The notes under the pieces are model-generated. The model was not told the origin of the DNA. It did not search any database and worked only from the letters and a program-made list of their open reading frames with translations. The translations under genes and the position numbers were made by a program. Shown piece after piece: positions 7,564-15,832 of a DNA stretch of 64,000 nucleotides (positions are counted from its first letter, which is position 1; every line of letters starts with the position of its first letter). Location: NCBI GenBank assembly GCA_949300345.1, contig CASGDR010000006.1, positions 1 to 64,000 on the forward strand, in the 5' to 3' direction. Origin of the DNA: an uncultured bacterium (lineage in GTDB: Bacteria; Bacillota_I; Bacilli_A; RFN20; CAG-826).

Positions 7564-10338
7564 CTAAGGCTTTTGATGGGTGATTTTGCCTAAGTTCTCC
7601 ATCAAGGCGCTTACCAGTAAGGCAATGAGGAAGAGGGCCGGGGCATAGATGAGGCAAGCCGGATCGAAGGATAGGCTCCCCTTCCCCCCGAAACCGATGT
7701 CGATGAAATATCCCATCGATACTTGGACGATGATGGCAAAGACCAAGGCGAAAAGCATGGCAAGGCTGATCAACAGGCCGCTTTTGATGATGCGGCACTC
7801 AACTATCTGCTCAGGGGGTATCCCGGTTTCGTATAATAGCCGCTTTTCCTTCCTGCCTTCGGTGGCCTCCAGAATCGAAGAGACCACAAGCAATACCAAG
7901 GAGAAGAATAGTCCGAGAATGGAGAAGGAAAGCAAGGCTTTATATAGGAGGCCGGATACTTCCTGCAGGCTTTCGGAGACGCTTTTGTAGGGTAAGGAAA
8001 ACTTGAGCTCGGGGAAGGTGCGTCCTGCTTGGCGGATGACCATATCCCCGTCCTCGTTATCGATTTCCAATATGGCCTTGGTGGGCTCAAGGTAGAAGGA
8101 AGACATCCCTAGGACATAGGAGAAGAAGTCCTCGGTCCAGCGGCCCTCATGGCCTAGGCTTAGGAAGTTTGATTCATAGACCCCCGATATCTTTATTTCG
8201 GCCTCACGGATGTCCCTAACGATATATTCCCCGACTTCCTTCTCCGACATCGTGGCCCCGACATATAGGGATTTGGGTTCTCCTAATTCCTCATATAGGG
8301 CGCTGGACGCCCCTATCTCATCGATACCTATCGGGGCATGGCCCTTGATGTATCTTCCCTGGCGGTTGGTGAAGGTCAATGAACTTCCGGCCGGCTTGAG
8401 ATATGAGCCCATGACCGTGCCGCTTGGAAGGCTAGCCATCAGATCCTTATGTTCCTTCTTCACCTGGCCCATGGAGTCGATGACCTTGGTGATGCTCTCT
8501 TTTCTTCCGGAGACATAGAAGGGCTGGGCAAAGCCCGACATGAAGGCGGAGGGATAGTTCCAATAGGAACCGTCCGTGGCCGTATATAGGCCTTTGACCC
8601 CATCGATTTTTTCCAATTTCCCCAGCAATTCCTCATCCAATCCTTTGGAATCGGCATAGAAAAGGTAGTAGCGGTCCAAGCCACATTTCTTGTCGATCTC
8701 ACAGTGAGTCTGCTCATAGTCATAGGAAGCGGGCTCATAGGTGAATTCCCTCAGGCGGATGTCCTCCCTGACCGCCTCTAGGAACTCGTTGGGCCTAGTG
8801 GGAACTAGATAAGGTACCTTCACCATGATCCAGGGCAGGCTATTATCCTGACTATCGGAGGTCGGGAAGCGCATCTTGAATTCCAGTAGATAGGTAGACC
8901 ACTCTCTTGAGTAATGGTAGATGGTAGGCACCTCGCTTCTGGTCACCCCTTTGATTTCCAAAATCTGCTGGTCGGCATAGTTCCAGGAATCGTTCTGCAC
9001 CTCATAGATGAGTTCTAGCCCCTTTTCTTCGATATAGTCACCCAGAGCCTCATAGGACCTAAGGATCTGCAAGGCATAGCAGACATTGGCCATCGAGGCA
9101 TAGGGTAGCCCCAAAACGATTTGGTCATCTTCCAAACTCGGGGGTGTCTCCGGGGCGCAGGAACCCCTTAGGTCATCGAGATACATGTAGTCATTGACGG
9201 CCCTGATGGAAAGGCCAGGTATCACATGCTTCTTGCCCCTAGAGGGAATGTAGGCGAAGTTATTGTCAGGAAAATAGTTCTCGAAGTCGGCAAGATAGGA
9301 AACCCCATAGTCCTTGAAGACGTCGGGCCTTTCTTCTAAGAGGCCTATGGCCTCATCCAAGGGGGTGGCATAGACCGAGGAGATGGCCGAGCCCGAGGAG
9401 TTGGTTTTTTCCACGACCAAGGTGGGGGCGCCCATGATGGAAGCAAATGATTCCTCCATCTTCCCTTCCAATGAATCCTTGATGTAAAGCGAGGTAAGCA
9501 AGGAGGCAAAGGAAAAGGCCAAGATCCCGATAAGCAATAAGCTCCTCTTCTTCTTTTCCTTCAATATCCGGTAGGAGTGGCCTAGCCAGAAAGAGAAAGG
9601 AACCTTGGCTATCCGCTTCCTCTCTTTTTTCCTGATCGGCATTACTGCCTTGACGGCGGTAACGCCTTCTTCGGCTTTGGGCTTACCGCTGATCCTACCA
9701 TCGCATAGCTCATAGAGCTGGTCGCTGAATCTTTCTAGGCGGGGCCTATCATGGGAGACCACGATGACTAAGGCCTTCTTGCTTACGGCCTTAAGGACAT
9801 TGAAGACCATCTCGGCATTGTTGTCGTCAAGGGCTCCGGTCGGCTCATCACATAGAAGTAAGGGCGGGTCATTGACCAAGGCCTTGGCCAAAGCCACCCT
9901 CTGGCGTTCCCCGCCCGAGAGTTTGTTGGCGGCCATGTCTTCCTTGCCTTTTAGACCCACGAGGGCGAGGAGGTCTTCCCCTTTCTTACGGGATTTTTCC
10001 CTATGGGGGACGCTTAAGGCCTTATAGGGCAAAAGGACGTTTTCGATGGCCGAATCAAGTTCCAATAAATCGGCTGATTGCCTTAGAAACCCGACGGATT
10101 TAAGGCGGTAATTGAGCCTTTCGTCCTCGTTTAGGGAAGATAGTTCCATCGTTCCGACCTGGCATGATCCCCTGTAGCGGTTATCCAAACTCCCAAGGAT
10201 GTTGAGCAAGGTGGATTTGCCAGCCCCGGAAACGCCATATAGGCCGATGAGGCCACGGTCGGGCAAAGTGAGGTCGACATGGTCCAAAACCAGGTCCTTG
10301 CCAAAGCTTTTGCATAGGCCTTTGAGTTGGATGCTCAT
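7564..10338 (-). CDS. Fused ABC transporter ATP-binding/FtsX-type permease
   Basis: A 924-residue fusion. Residues 1-225 form a MacB/LolD-type ATPase: Walker A GVSGAGKST near 34-42, signature LSGGERQ near 139, Walker B LLLCDEPTG near 160, and the H-loop SHDR. A transmembrane helix follows near 262, then about 500 residues of extracellular domain, then three C-terminal helices (about 795-905) typical of FtsX/MacB permeases. Such transporters export peptides or lipoproteins or sense antimicrobial peptides. Its ATG overlaps the preceding permease stop by four bases, so the two likely form a pair. The substrate is unknown. Confidence 0.88.
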   Translation of the reverse strand: MSIQLKGLCKSFGKDLVLDHVDLTLPDRGLIGLYGVSGAGKSTLLNILGSLDNRYRGSCQVGTMELSSLNEDERLNYRLKSVGFLRQSADLLELDSAIENVLLPYKALSVPHREKSRKKGEDLLALVGLKGKEDMAANKLSGGERQRVALAKALVNDPPLLLCDEPTGALDDNNAEMVFNVLKAVSKKALVIVVSHDRPRLERFSDQLYELCDGRISGKPKAEEGVTAVKAVMPIRKKERKRIAKVPFSFWLGHSYRILKEKKKRSLLLIGILAFSFASLLTSLYIKDSLEGKMEESFASIMGAPTLVVEKTNSSGSAISSVYATPLDEAIGLLEERPDVFKDYGVSYLADFENYFPDNNFAYIPSRGKKHVIPGLSIRAVNDYMYLDDLRGSCAPETPPSLEDDQIVLGLPYASMANVCYALQILRSYEALGDYIEEKGLELIYEVQNDSWNYADQQILEIKGVTRSEVPTIYHYSREWSTYLLEFKMRFPTSDSQDNSLPWIMVKVPYLVPTRPNEFLEAVREDIRLREFTYEPASYDYEQTHCEIDKKCGLDRYYLFYADSKGLDEELLGKLEKIDGVKGLYTATDGSYWNYPSAFMSGFAQPFYVSGRKESITKVIDSMGQVKKEHKDLMASLPSGTVMGSYLKPAGSSLTFTNRQGRYIKGHAPIGIDEIGASSALYEELGEPKSLYVGATMSEKEVGEYIVRDIREAEIKISGVYESNFLSLGHEGRWTEDFFSYVLGMSSFYLEPTKAILEIDNEDGDMVIRQAGRTFPELKFSLPYKSVSESLQEVSGLLYKALLSFSILGLFFSLVLLVVSSILEATEGRKEKRLLYETGIPPEQIVECRIIKSGLLISLAMLFALVFAIIVQVSMGYFIDIGFGGKGSLSFDPACLIYAPALFLIALLVSALMENLGKITHQKP

Positions 10339-11474
10339 TCTTCCCTAAGCGCCTCCATCAGGTTCTTGCCCCGGATGCCCCTGGTGCCGATGCTTACCCC
10401 CAGATAGGCCAATAATGCCGAAAGCAAGACCACGGCAAAGAAGAGGAAATAAGGTATTCCGAACATGCTACTTAGGGGGATGGATACCAAAGAGGGAAGG
10501 CCCGTAAGGAAATAAAGTAGTCCGTTGATCATGTCGCAGGAAAAATAGACGGCGAGCAAGGCCAAGGAGGAAGAAAGGACCCCCACCATGACCGAGTCTT
10601 TTAGATAGATGGAGGAAATGCTATCGCCTTTTACGCCCAAAGAAGCCAAGATGGCGCATTCCTTTTCCCTTTTCATGTAGCGGCAATAGGCAAGGGCCAT
10701 GAAGGAGAAGGCAATGGAGAAAAGGGCAATGAGCAAAAATGAGGGCATCAAGGCCAATATCCCCTCAAGCAGGGTCACCAAGGAAGTGATGGAGGTTTCG
10801 GGGAAGGAATACCAGGAAAAGGCAGCCTCCTTGTCTACGGTGCGTCCCAATTCGAAAAAGGCTTCTAGACTATCCTCTTCATGGCAGAAGACATAGTAGC
10901 CATAATTGGAAAAATCATCCCCGGGCGCGGCTTCCTCCACCAGCTGGTGCAGGGTCTTGTCCCTAGCAGGAAGCACCCCAAAATCGGATATATGGACGCT
11001 TTGGAAATAGGCTTTGAGAGCCTGATAGGAATAAAAGACCTTGGGAGTGGATAGATAGGAGAATTCGGAAACGATGCCGGATATGACCATATCAAAGGCA
11101 AAGTCGGCCTTTAGCTCATCATCCTCATATTGGAATTCCACGGAATAGGCAAAGGAGAGTTCATCCCCGATGCCTAGGTTCCACTTTTTTGAGAATTCCT
11201 CATTTACCAAACATTGCTCGAGGTTGTTGGAAGAAGGGGCAACTCCGGAATCAAGGAGGGAGCTTCCAAACTCCTCCAGGGTCAGGTCATAGACCGCAGT
11301 AAGGGCCACTGGGTCAGTAGAGGTATCCCCGGAATAGAGGATGGCGCTAGGCGGGAAGAAATAGGAGTAGTCATTCTCATAGCTGATATCCCGATAATTC
11401 CGAAGCAGCCTGGACATGGTCTTGGCCTTTGGGCGCAACGAGCGGGTCAAAACAAGGGGCGAACCCTCGATTTC
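10335..11474 (-). CDS. FtsX-type permease, downstream half of an amber-split gene
   Basis: In the same reading frame as the ATPase half at 11475-12392, separated from it only by the TAG at 11475-11477. The continuous frame here is 379 codons. A restart could use the TTG at 11448-11450 or a later ATG (11415-11417). It encodes most of the extracellular domain and three transmembrane helices (near residues 230-260 and 280-310, and at the C-terminus), which complete the single helix in the upstream half. Its paralogue at 7564-10338 is one intact fusion, so this gene was probably one protein too. Without read-through or restart it would not be made as a working permease. Confidence 0.75.
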   Translation of the reverse strand, partial: EIEGSPLVLTRSLRPKAKTMSRLLRNYRDISYENDYSYFFPPSAILYSGDTSTDPVALTAVYDLTLEEFGSSLLDSGVAPSSNNLEQCLVNEEFSKKWNLGIGDELSFAYSVEFQYEDDELKADFAFDMVISGIVSEFSYLSTPKVFYSYQALKAYFQSVHISDFGVLPARDKTLHQLVEEAAPGDDFSNYGYYVFCHEEDSLEAFFELGRTVDKEAAFSWYSFPETSITSLVTLLEGILALMPSFLLIALFSIAFSFMALAYCRYMKREKECAILASLGVKGDSISSIYLKDSVMVGVLSSSLALLAVYFSCDMINGLLYFLTGLPSLVSIPLSSMFGIPYFLFFAVVLLSALLAYLGVSIGTRGIRGKNLMEALREE

Positions 11475-12392
11475 CTAGGATTGCTTTTCGCTCATGCTCG
11501 CCATGGGCGATTCCATGTAAGCGTATCTTCCCCGCTCTAGGCTAGGTAGGGCTCCTTGGTAGAGGCCTAAGCCCAACATTAGGGAGAAAAACCCTGCAAA
11601 ACCCACGAAAAATGAAAGCAAATGCAATTTGATGTCTTCGCGCCTATTGCGTCTTTCTATGGGCTTTAGAAAGGCTTTGTTCTCGCGTCTAGGTTTAAGT
11701 TTTGCGCTCCTATTGTCCCTTCCCGATCCCCCATCCTTGATCATTCCCTCTTCAAGGATGAAGGTCTTCTCCGCGTACTTATGGCTTAAAGCCTCATCAT
11801 GGCTAACTAAGACCACGAGTTTCCTCTCGCTTAGCTCCTTAAGCATTGCCATGAGCGATTCGGCCGATGCACTATCCAAGGCTCCGGTCGGCTCATCGGC
11901 CAAAATCAGATCGGGATCGTTTATCAAAGCCCTGGCCAAGGCTACCCTCTGCTTCTCCCCTCCCGACAAGGTCGAGACTTCCTGGTTGGCCTTTCCCTCC
12001 AAACCCGCTTGCCTGAGCAAAGACTTGGCCTTCTCTTCGGCTTTTTTGTTGGACATGCCTCCCGCTAGGGCGGGGACGGTGACATTGTAAAGGGCGTCGA
12101 AGCCCTCGATCAGGTTGTACCTTTGGAAAAGGAAACCGATCCGTTGGTTCCTATATAAGGAGGCCCTATCCCCTTTTAGGGAATGGACCAGGGTGCCCGC
12201 GATCTTTATGCTCCCCTCATCCGGCCTCATGAAGGCAGCAATCAGATTCAGCAAGGTGGACTTGCCCGAACCTGACGCTCCCATGATGGCAAAAAGGCCC
12301 TTGTCCGGGAGATATAGATCGAAGCCCTTGAGGACCATCTTTGGTCCGCTAGGCCCCTTGAATGACTTTTTCAAACCCTTGATTTCAATCAT
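11475..12392 (-). CDS. ABC ATPase plus first permease helix, upstream half of an amber-split gene
   Basis: A 305-residue product. Residues 1-225 form an ABC ATPase: Walker A GASGSGKST near 38-46, signature LSGGEKQ near 141, Walker B LILADEPTG near 162, H-loop SHDE. A basic linker leads to a helix near 258-280, and the frame stops in the early extracellular domain at an in-frame TAG. Translation of the same frame continues sensibly for another 379 codons. A lone ATPase with one helix is not a known functional layout, so I read this as the N-terminal half of a broken or recoded 686-codon transporter. Confidence 0.8.
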   Translation of the reverse strand: MIEIKGLKKSFKGPSGPKMVLKGFDLYLPDKGLFAIMGASGSGKSTLLNLIAAFMRPDEGSIKIAGTLVHSLKGDRASLYRNQRIGFLFQRYNLIEGFDALYNVTVPALAGGMSNKKAEEKAKSLLRQAGLEGKANQEVSTLSGGEKQRVALARALINDPDLILADEPTGALDSASAESLMAMLKELSERKLVVLVSHDEALSHKYAEKTFILEEGMIKDGGSGRDNRSAKLKPRRENKAFLKPIERRNRREDIKLHLLSFFVGFAGFFSLMLGLGLYQGALPSLERGRYAYMESPMASMSEKQS

Positions 12393-12414
12393 GTCTACCT
12401 ACTAATAGATAGAC
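12393..12414. promoter_or_regulatory. Inverted repeat before the ABC transporter cluster
   Basis: A 22-base imperfect palindrome with nine-base arms (GTCTAYCTA / TAGRTAGAC, one G-T pair) and a four-base centre lies directly upstream of the ATG at 12392 and overlaps a TATTAG -10-like box. It is a candidate operator. Its core TACCTA...TAGATA resembles the palindrome at 53873. Confidence 0.45.
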
Positions 12415-12424
12415 GGGTTTTTCT

Positions 12425-12649
12425 CTAATCGTCCGAAAGTTCCAAAAGATTTTCGTGATGGGCAACCACTTTCTTGATTTTGTGGTTGAAAGCATCCCGA
12501 TCCAGCATCATCACGTTCCCGCAGCCCAAGCAGCGGATTTTGACGTCCGCGCCGACTCTAACGATCTGAAAACGGTTGGTCCTATGCTTGCAGGGATGGG
12601 CCTTCTTCATGATGACCTCATCGTATAAGGCGATAGGGATTATCTCCAC
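12425..12649 (-). CDS. DUF951 family small zinc-ribbon-like protein
   Basis: A 74-residue protein. The segment AHPCKHRTNRFQIVRVGAD followed by IRCLGCG and MLDRDAF is characteristic of DUF951, a small conserved family of unknown function in Gram-positive bacteria; its cysteines look like a zinc or RNA-binding knuckle. I chose the GTG at 12649, which has a strong GGAGG site seven bases upstream inside fhs and overlaps the fhs end by ten bases. The frame is open further upstream, but only as an fhs shadow. Translation is probably coupled to fhs. Confidence 0.82.
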   Translation of the reverse strand: MEIIPIALYDEVIMKKAHPCKHRTNRFQIVRVGADVKIRCLGCGNVMMLDRDAFNHKIKKVVAHHENLLELSDD

Positions 12650-14253
12650 GGTTCGTCCTCCATCTTCACGGCGGCCGGGACCTTGGGGAGTCCGGGCATG
12701 GTCATGACCTTGCCGGTCAATGCCACGACGAAATTTGCCCCTGCGGACAAATCGCATTCCCTAACATGGATGATGTGTCCTTTGGGGACATTGAGGGCCT
12801 TGGGCGAATCGCTCAAAGAAGCCGGGGTCTTGGCCATGCATACATAGGCGTCCCCATAGCCCAGTTCCTCATATTGGGAAATCTGCTCCAAGGCCCGATC
12901 CGAGAATTCGACCCCGTCGGCCCGGTAGATTTCCCTAGCGATCTTTTCGATCTTTTCCTTGATGCTCAGCCCTTCTTCGATGAGGGGACGGTAAGCGGAT
13001 GGCACTTCATTGAGGATATCAAGGCAAGCCTTGGCCATATCCTTGGCCCCTTCCCCTCCTAGGGCATAGCCCTTATTGAAGGCCACGCGGTAGCCGTTTT
13101 CCTCACACCACTTGATGAGGAAATCAGTTTCCTTCTTGGTATCGGATTTGAAATGGTTGATGGCAATCAAAACCGGCAAACCGTATTTGGCCATGTTTTC
13201 TGCGTGGACCCTGAGGTTTTCGACGCCTTCTTTTAAGGCCATGAGGTTTTCTTTTTCCAACTCCTCAAAGGGTACGCCCCCATGGAGTTTCAAGGCCCTG
13301 ACGGTGGCCACGACGACGGCCAATGAAGGCTTTAGCCCTCCTAGAGGAGAGACAATATCAAGGAACTTCTCGGCTCCTAGATCGGCTCCGAATCCGGCCT
13401 CGGTAATGACGATGGGCGAAAGCAAGGAGGCTAGCTTCAAGGCAATGAGGGAATTGCAGCCGTGGGCGATGTTGGCAAAAGGTCCCCCATGGACCAGAAC
13501 CGGTTGCCCCTCAACGGTCTGGACAAGATTGGGCTTTAGGGCCTCTTTCATGAGTTTCATGACCGCATGGGAAACCCGGAAATCCTTCACTCTGAGGGGT
13601 TTGCCGCCTTTGGTATAGGCCACGATTATTTGTTCTAACCTATCTTGAAAATCCTCTTCGTCTTTGGCTAGGCACAAGATAGCCATCAGCTCGGAGGCCA
13701 CGGTAATCAAAAATCCCGAAGGATGGGGCGTTCCATTACTCTGGCCCTGGGCTACGGTAATCTCCCTTAGGGAGCGGTCATTCATATCCATGGCCCGCTT
13801 CCAGACGATGCGCTCGGGATCGATATCCAAGGGATTGCCCTGAAACATGGAATTATCGATGACGGCGGCGATGAGGTTGATACTGCTGGTCAAGGCATGG
13901 AAGTCCCCATTGAAATGGAGGTTGATGTCTTCCCCCGGTTCGATGGTGGCCCTTCCTCCTCCGGTAGCCCCGCCCTTAAGGCCAAAGACCGGACCTAGGG
14001 CCGGTTCCCTAAGGCAAAGCATGGCGGGTTGGCCGATCTTGCCGAAGCCCTCGGCCAAAGCAATGGAAGTCGTGGTCTTGCCCTCGCCCGCTTTGGTTGG
14101 GGTTATGGCGGTTACCAGGATAAGTTTGGAGTCAGTGACCCGGGGCTTGATCTTGCTAGGATCGACCTTGGCCTTATAAAAGCCATAGGGTTCGATCGAG
14201 GAAGCAGGAATGCCCGCCTTCTTGGCAACTTTATCAATCTTCAAAAGCCTCAT
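12640..14253 (-). CDS. fhs: Formate-tetrahydrofolate ligase
   Basis: A 537-residue enzyme that makes 10-formyl-THF from formate, THF and ATP, feeding one-carbon metabolism in anaerobes. The P-loop-like motif PTKAGEGKTT is near residues 52-61, followed by LREPALGPVFGLKGGATGGG and EPGEDINLHFNGD. The C-terminal VRECDLSAGANFVVALTG and TMPGLPK are conserved. Length is close to the usual 550. The ATG has an AAGGAG site. It shares a short operon with the DUF951 gene. Confidence 0.97.
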   Translation of the reverse strand: MRLLKIDKVAKKAGIPASSIEPYGFYKAKVDPSKIKPRVTDSKLILVTAITPTKAGEGKTTTSIALAEGFGKIGQPAMLCLREPALGPVFGLKGGATGGGRATIEPGEDINLHFNGDFHALTSSINLIAAVIDNSMFQGNPLDIDPERIVWKRAMDMNDRSLREITVAQGQSNGTPHPSGFLITVASELMAILCLAKDEEDFQDRLEQIIVAYTKGGKPLRVKDFRVSHAVMKLMKEALKPNLVQTVEGQPVLVHGGPFANIAHGCNSLIALKLASLLSPIVITEAGFGADLGAEKFLDIVSPLGGLKPSLAVVVATVRALKLHGGVPFEELEKENLMALKEGVENLRVHAENMAKYGLPVLIAINHFKSDTKKETDFLIKWCEENGYRVAFNKGYALGGEGAKDMAKACLDILNEVPSAYRPLIEEGLSIKEKIEKIAREIYRADGVEFSDRALEQISQYEELGYGDAYVCMAKTPASLSDSPKALNVPKGHIIHVRECDLSAGANFVVALTGKVMTMPGLPKVPAAVKMEDEPWR

Positions 14254-14307
14254 GGTCCTTTCTCCTTTATATAAATCTTCTTAATGAGTATAAGTCCAAG
14301 ACCGGAT

Positions 14308-14994
14308 TCAAGAAAGGCTAGCCAAAGCCAAATAGGCCAGGGCCAAGCCTGCACTGGAAGGCACCCCCATATATGAGGAAAGGCTTCCGTTATATGGGAT
14401 TGGGCTTTCGGTGGAATAGACCACGTCTATGGCATTTAAGTCCAAGCCGGCATCGCGGCAGAATTTCCTAAATGCCTTGGCCAAAGGATCGACGGAGGTA
14501 GATGCTAGTTTGCCTACCTTGACCTGGGTCGGATCCTTCCTAAGGGCCATGCCCATGGAACAGGCAAAGCGAATGTGATTATCCAGACAGTGTTTGGCAA
14601 TGAGCAGTTTGGCATTCAGGTCATCGACCGAATCGATGACAAAGTCGATGTTCCCGAAATCATGCCTGGAGAAAAAGCCATCATCCACATTCTCGTTTAT
14701 GGCAATGACATTGGACTCAGGATCAATGGCAAGAACCCTATCTTTGGCAATTAGGGCTTTGCTTTTTCCAATATCCTTTTCGCTAAAGAGGATCTGACGG
14801 TTCAGATTGGTAGAATCGACAACGTCGCGGTCAACCCCGATGAGATGTCTGACTCCAGACCTGGCAAGGGCTTCGAAACAAGTTCCCCCAACGCCTCCTA
14901 GACCAAGCACCAACACCGTGGAATTTAGGAATTGCTCAACAGAGTCCTCACCGAATAACCCAATGGTTCTATTTAATAAATCAGTTGATTTCAT
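14308..14994 (-). CDS. tcdA: tRNA threonylcarbamoyladenosine dehydratase (TcdA/CsdL, ThiF family)
   Basis: A 228-residue E1-like protein. The nucleotide-binding loop is VLGLGGVGG, followed by ARSGVRHLIGVDRDVVDSTNLNRQ, the TcdA signature of the ThiF/MoeB superfamily. TcdA uses ATP to cyclise t6A37 in ANN-decoding tRNAs to ct6A. I chose the ATG at 14994, which has AAGGAG five bases upstream; a GTG at 15000 is too close to that site. It overlaps miaA by 14 bases, so two tRNA position-37 modifying enzymes (plus MiaB) are coupled. Confidence 0.88.
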   Translation of the reverse strand: MKSTDLLNRTIGLFGEDSVEQFLNSTVLVLGLGGVGGTCFEALARSGVRHLIGVDRDVVDSTNLNRQILFSEKDIGKSKALIAKDRVLAIDPESNVIAINENVDDGFFSRHDFGNIDFVIDSVDDLNAKLLIAKHCLDNHIRFACSMGMALRKDPTQVKVGKLASTSVDPLAKAFRKFCRDAGLDLNAIDVVYSTESPIPYNGSLSSYMGVPSSAGLALAYLALASLS

Positions 14995-15832
14995 CCACAC
15001 TCCTTACAAGCTTATAAGCGAACTGGTGTTTGAAAAAGGTATTCTGCCTTTTGGCATAGTTCCTGGTGTCTTTTTTAACATCCTCAAGGGCCTGCTCTAG
15101 GCTGATATGGCCCTCCACATAAGGAATCATTTCCTTGAAGCCGATGGCCCTGAAAGCGGGGCTATCATGGGGGTGCTTTCCAAGCATTGATTTCACCTCA
15201 TCTACAAGACCTAGATCCACCATCTTGTCTACCCGTTTGGAAATCCGGTCGTAGAGGGTTTCCCTATCGATATCGATGCGATAGAACTCGGCCCCATATA
15301 GGGGTTTGTCCTTCTCCACTTTCGCATTGGATGATTTGGGATGTCCAGATAGGGCTAGTTCCAAGGCCCGGATTATCCTCACCCGGTTGTTGGGGTGGAT
15401 TTCCCTAGCGCTTTCTTCATCCGCTTCTAACAGCAATTTATATAGTTCTTGATTGGATTTAGATTGCAAATCCTCTTCCAATTGGCGGGTTTCAGGAAAT
15501 TTGTAATCATAAAGGGCAGCCCTGATATAAAGCCCAGCTCCCCCAACGAATAGGACGCTTTTGCCCCTTGAATGGATTTCCTCGATCTTCTCCCTAGCCA
15601 GCTTCTGGTAGATGGCAATGTTTATAGGTTGTTCCACTTCGAGGAAGCCATAAAGATGATGGGGAAGGCATGACTGTTCTTCCTTATTTGGTTGGGCGGT
15701 GGATATTTCGATTCCCTTATAGCACTGGAAGGCATCCGCGTTGATGATTTCGCAGTCCAGCTTCTTGGCCAGTTGAAGGGAAAAGGCGGTCTTTCCGCTT
15801 GCGGTTTCCCCAATCAAAATCAAGGTCCTCAT
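14981..15832 (-). CDS. miaA: tRNA dimethylallyltransferase
   Basis: A 283-residue P-loop transferase that adds a dimethylallyl group to A37 of tRNAs reading UNN codons. Visible motifs are the P-loop GETASGKTA near residues 7-15, NADAFQCYKG near 36-45 (substrate site), FVGGAGLYIRAAL near 98-110, and the insertion domain RIIRALE. Slightly short for the family (usually about 300). The ATG overlaps the miaB stop by four bases. MiaB acts on the product of this enzyme, so the order miaB-miaA makes one pathway. Confidence 0.95.
   Translation of the reverse strand: MRTLILIGETASGKTAFSLQLAKKLDCEIINADAFQCYKGIEISTAQPNKEEQSCLPHHLYGFLEVEQPINIAIYQKLAREKIEEIHSRGKSVLFVGGAGLYIRAALYDYKFPETRQLEEDLQSKSNQELYKLLLEADEESAREIHPNNRVRIIRALELALSGHPKSSNAKVEKDKPLYGAEFYRIDIDRETLYDRISKRVDKMVDLGLVDEVKSMLGKHPHDSPAFRAIGFKEMIPYVEGHISLEQALEDVKKDTRNYAKRQNTFFKHQFAYKLVRSVDEIN

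Noticed and set aside
11475..11477. TAG as a reassigned sense codon
   Set aside because: TAG is used as an ordinary stop at ychF (5719-5721), so reassignment throughout the genome is not supported. Mutation or local read-through remains possible.
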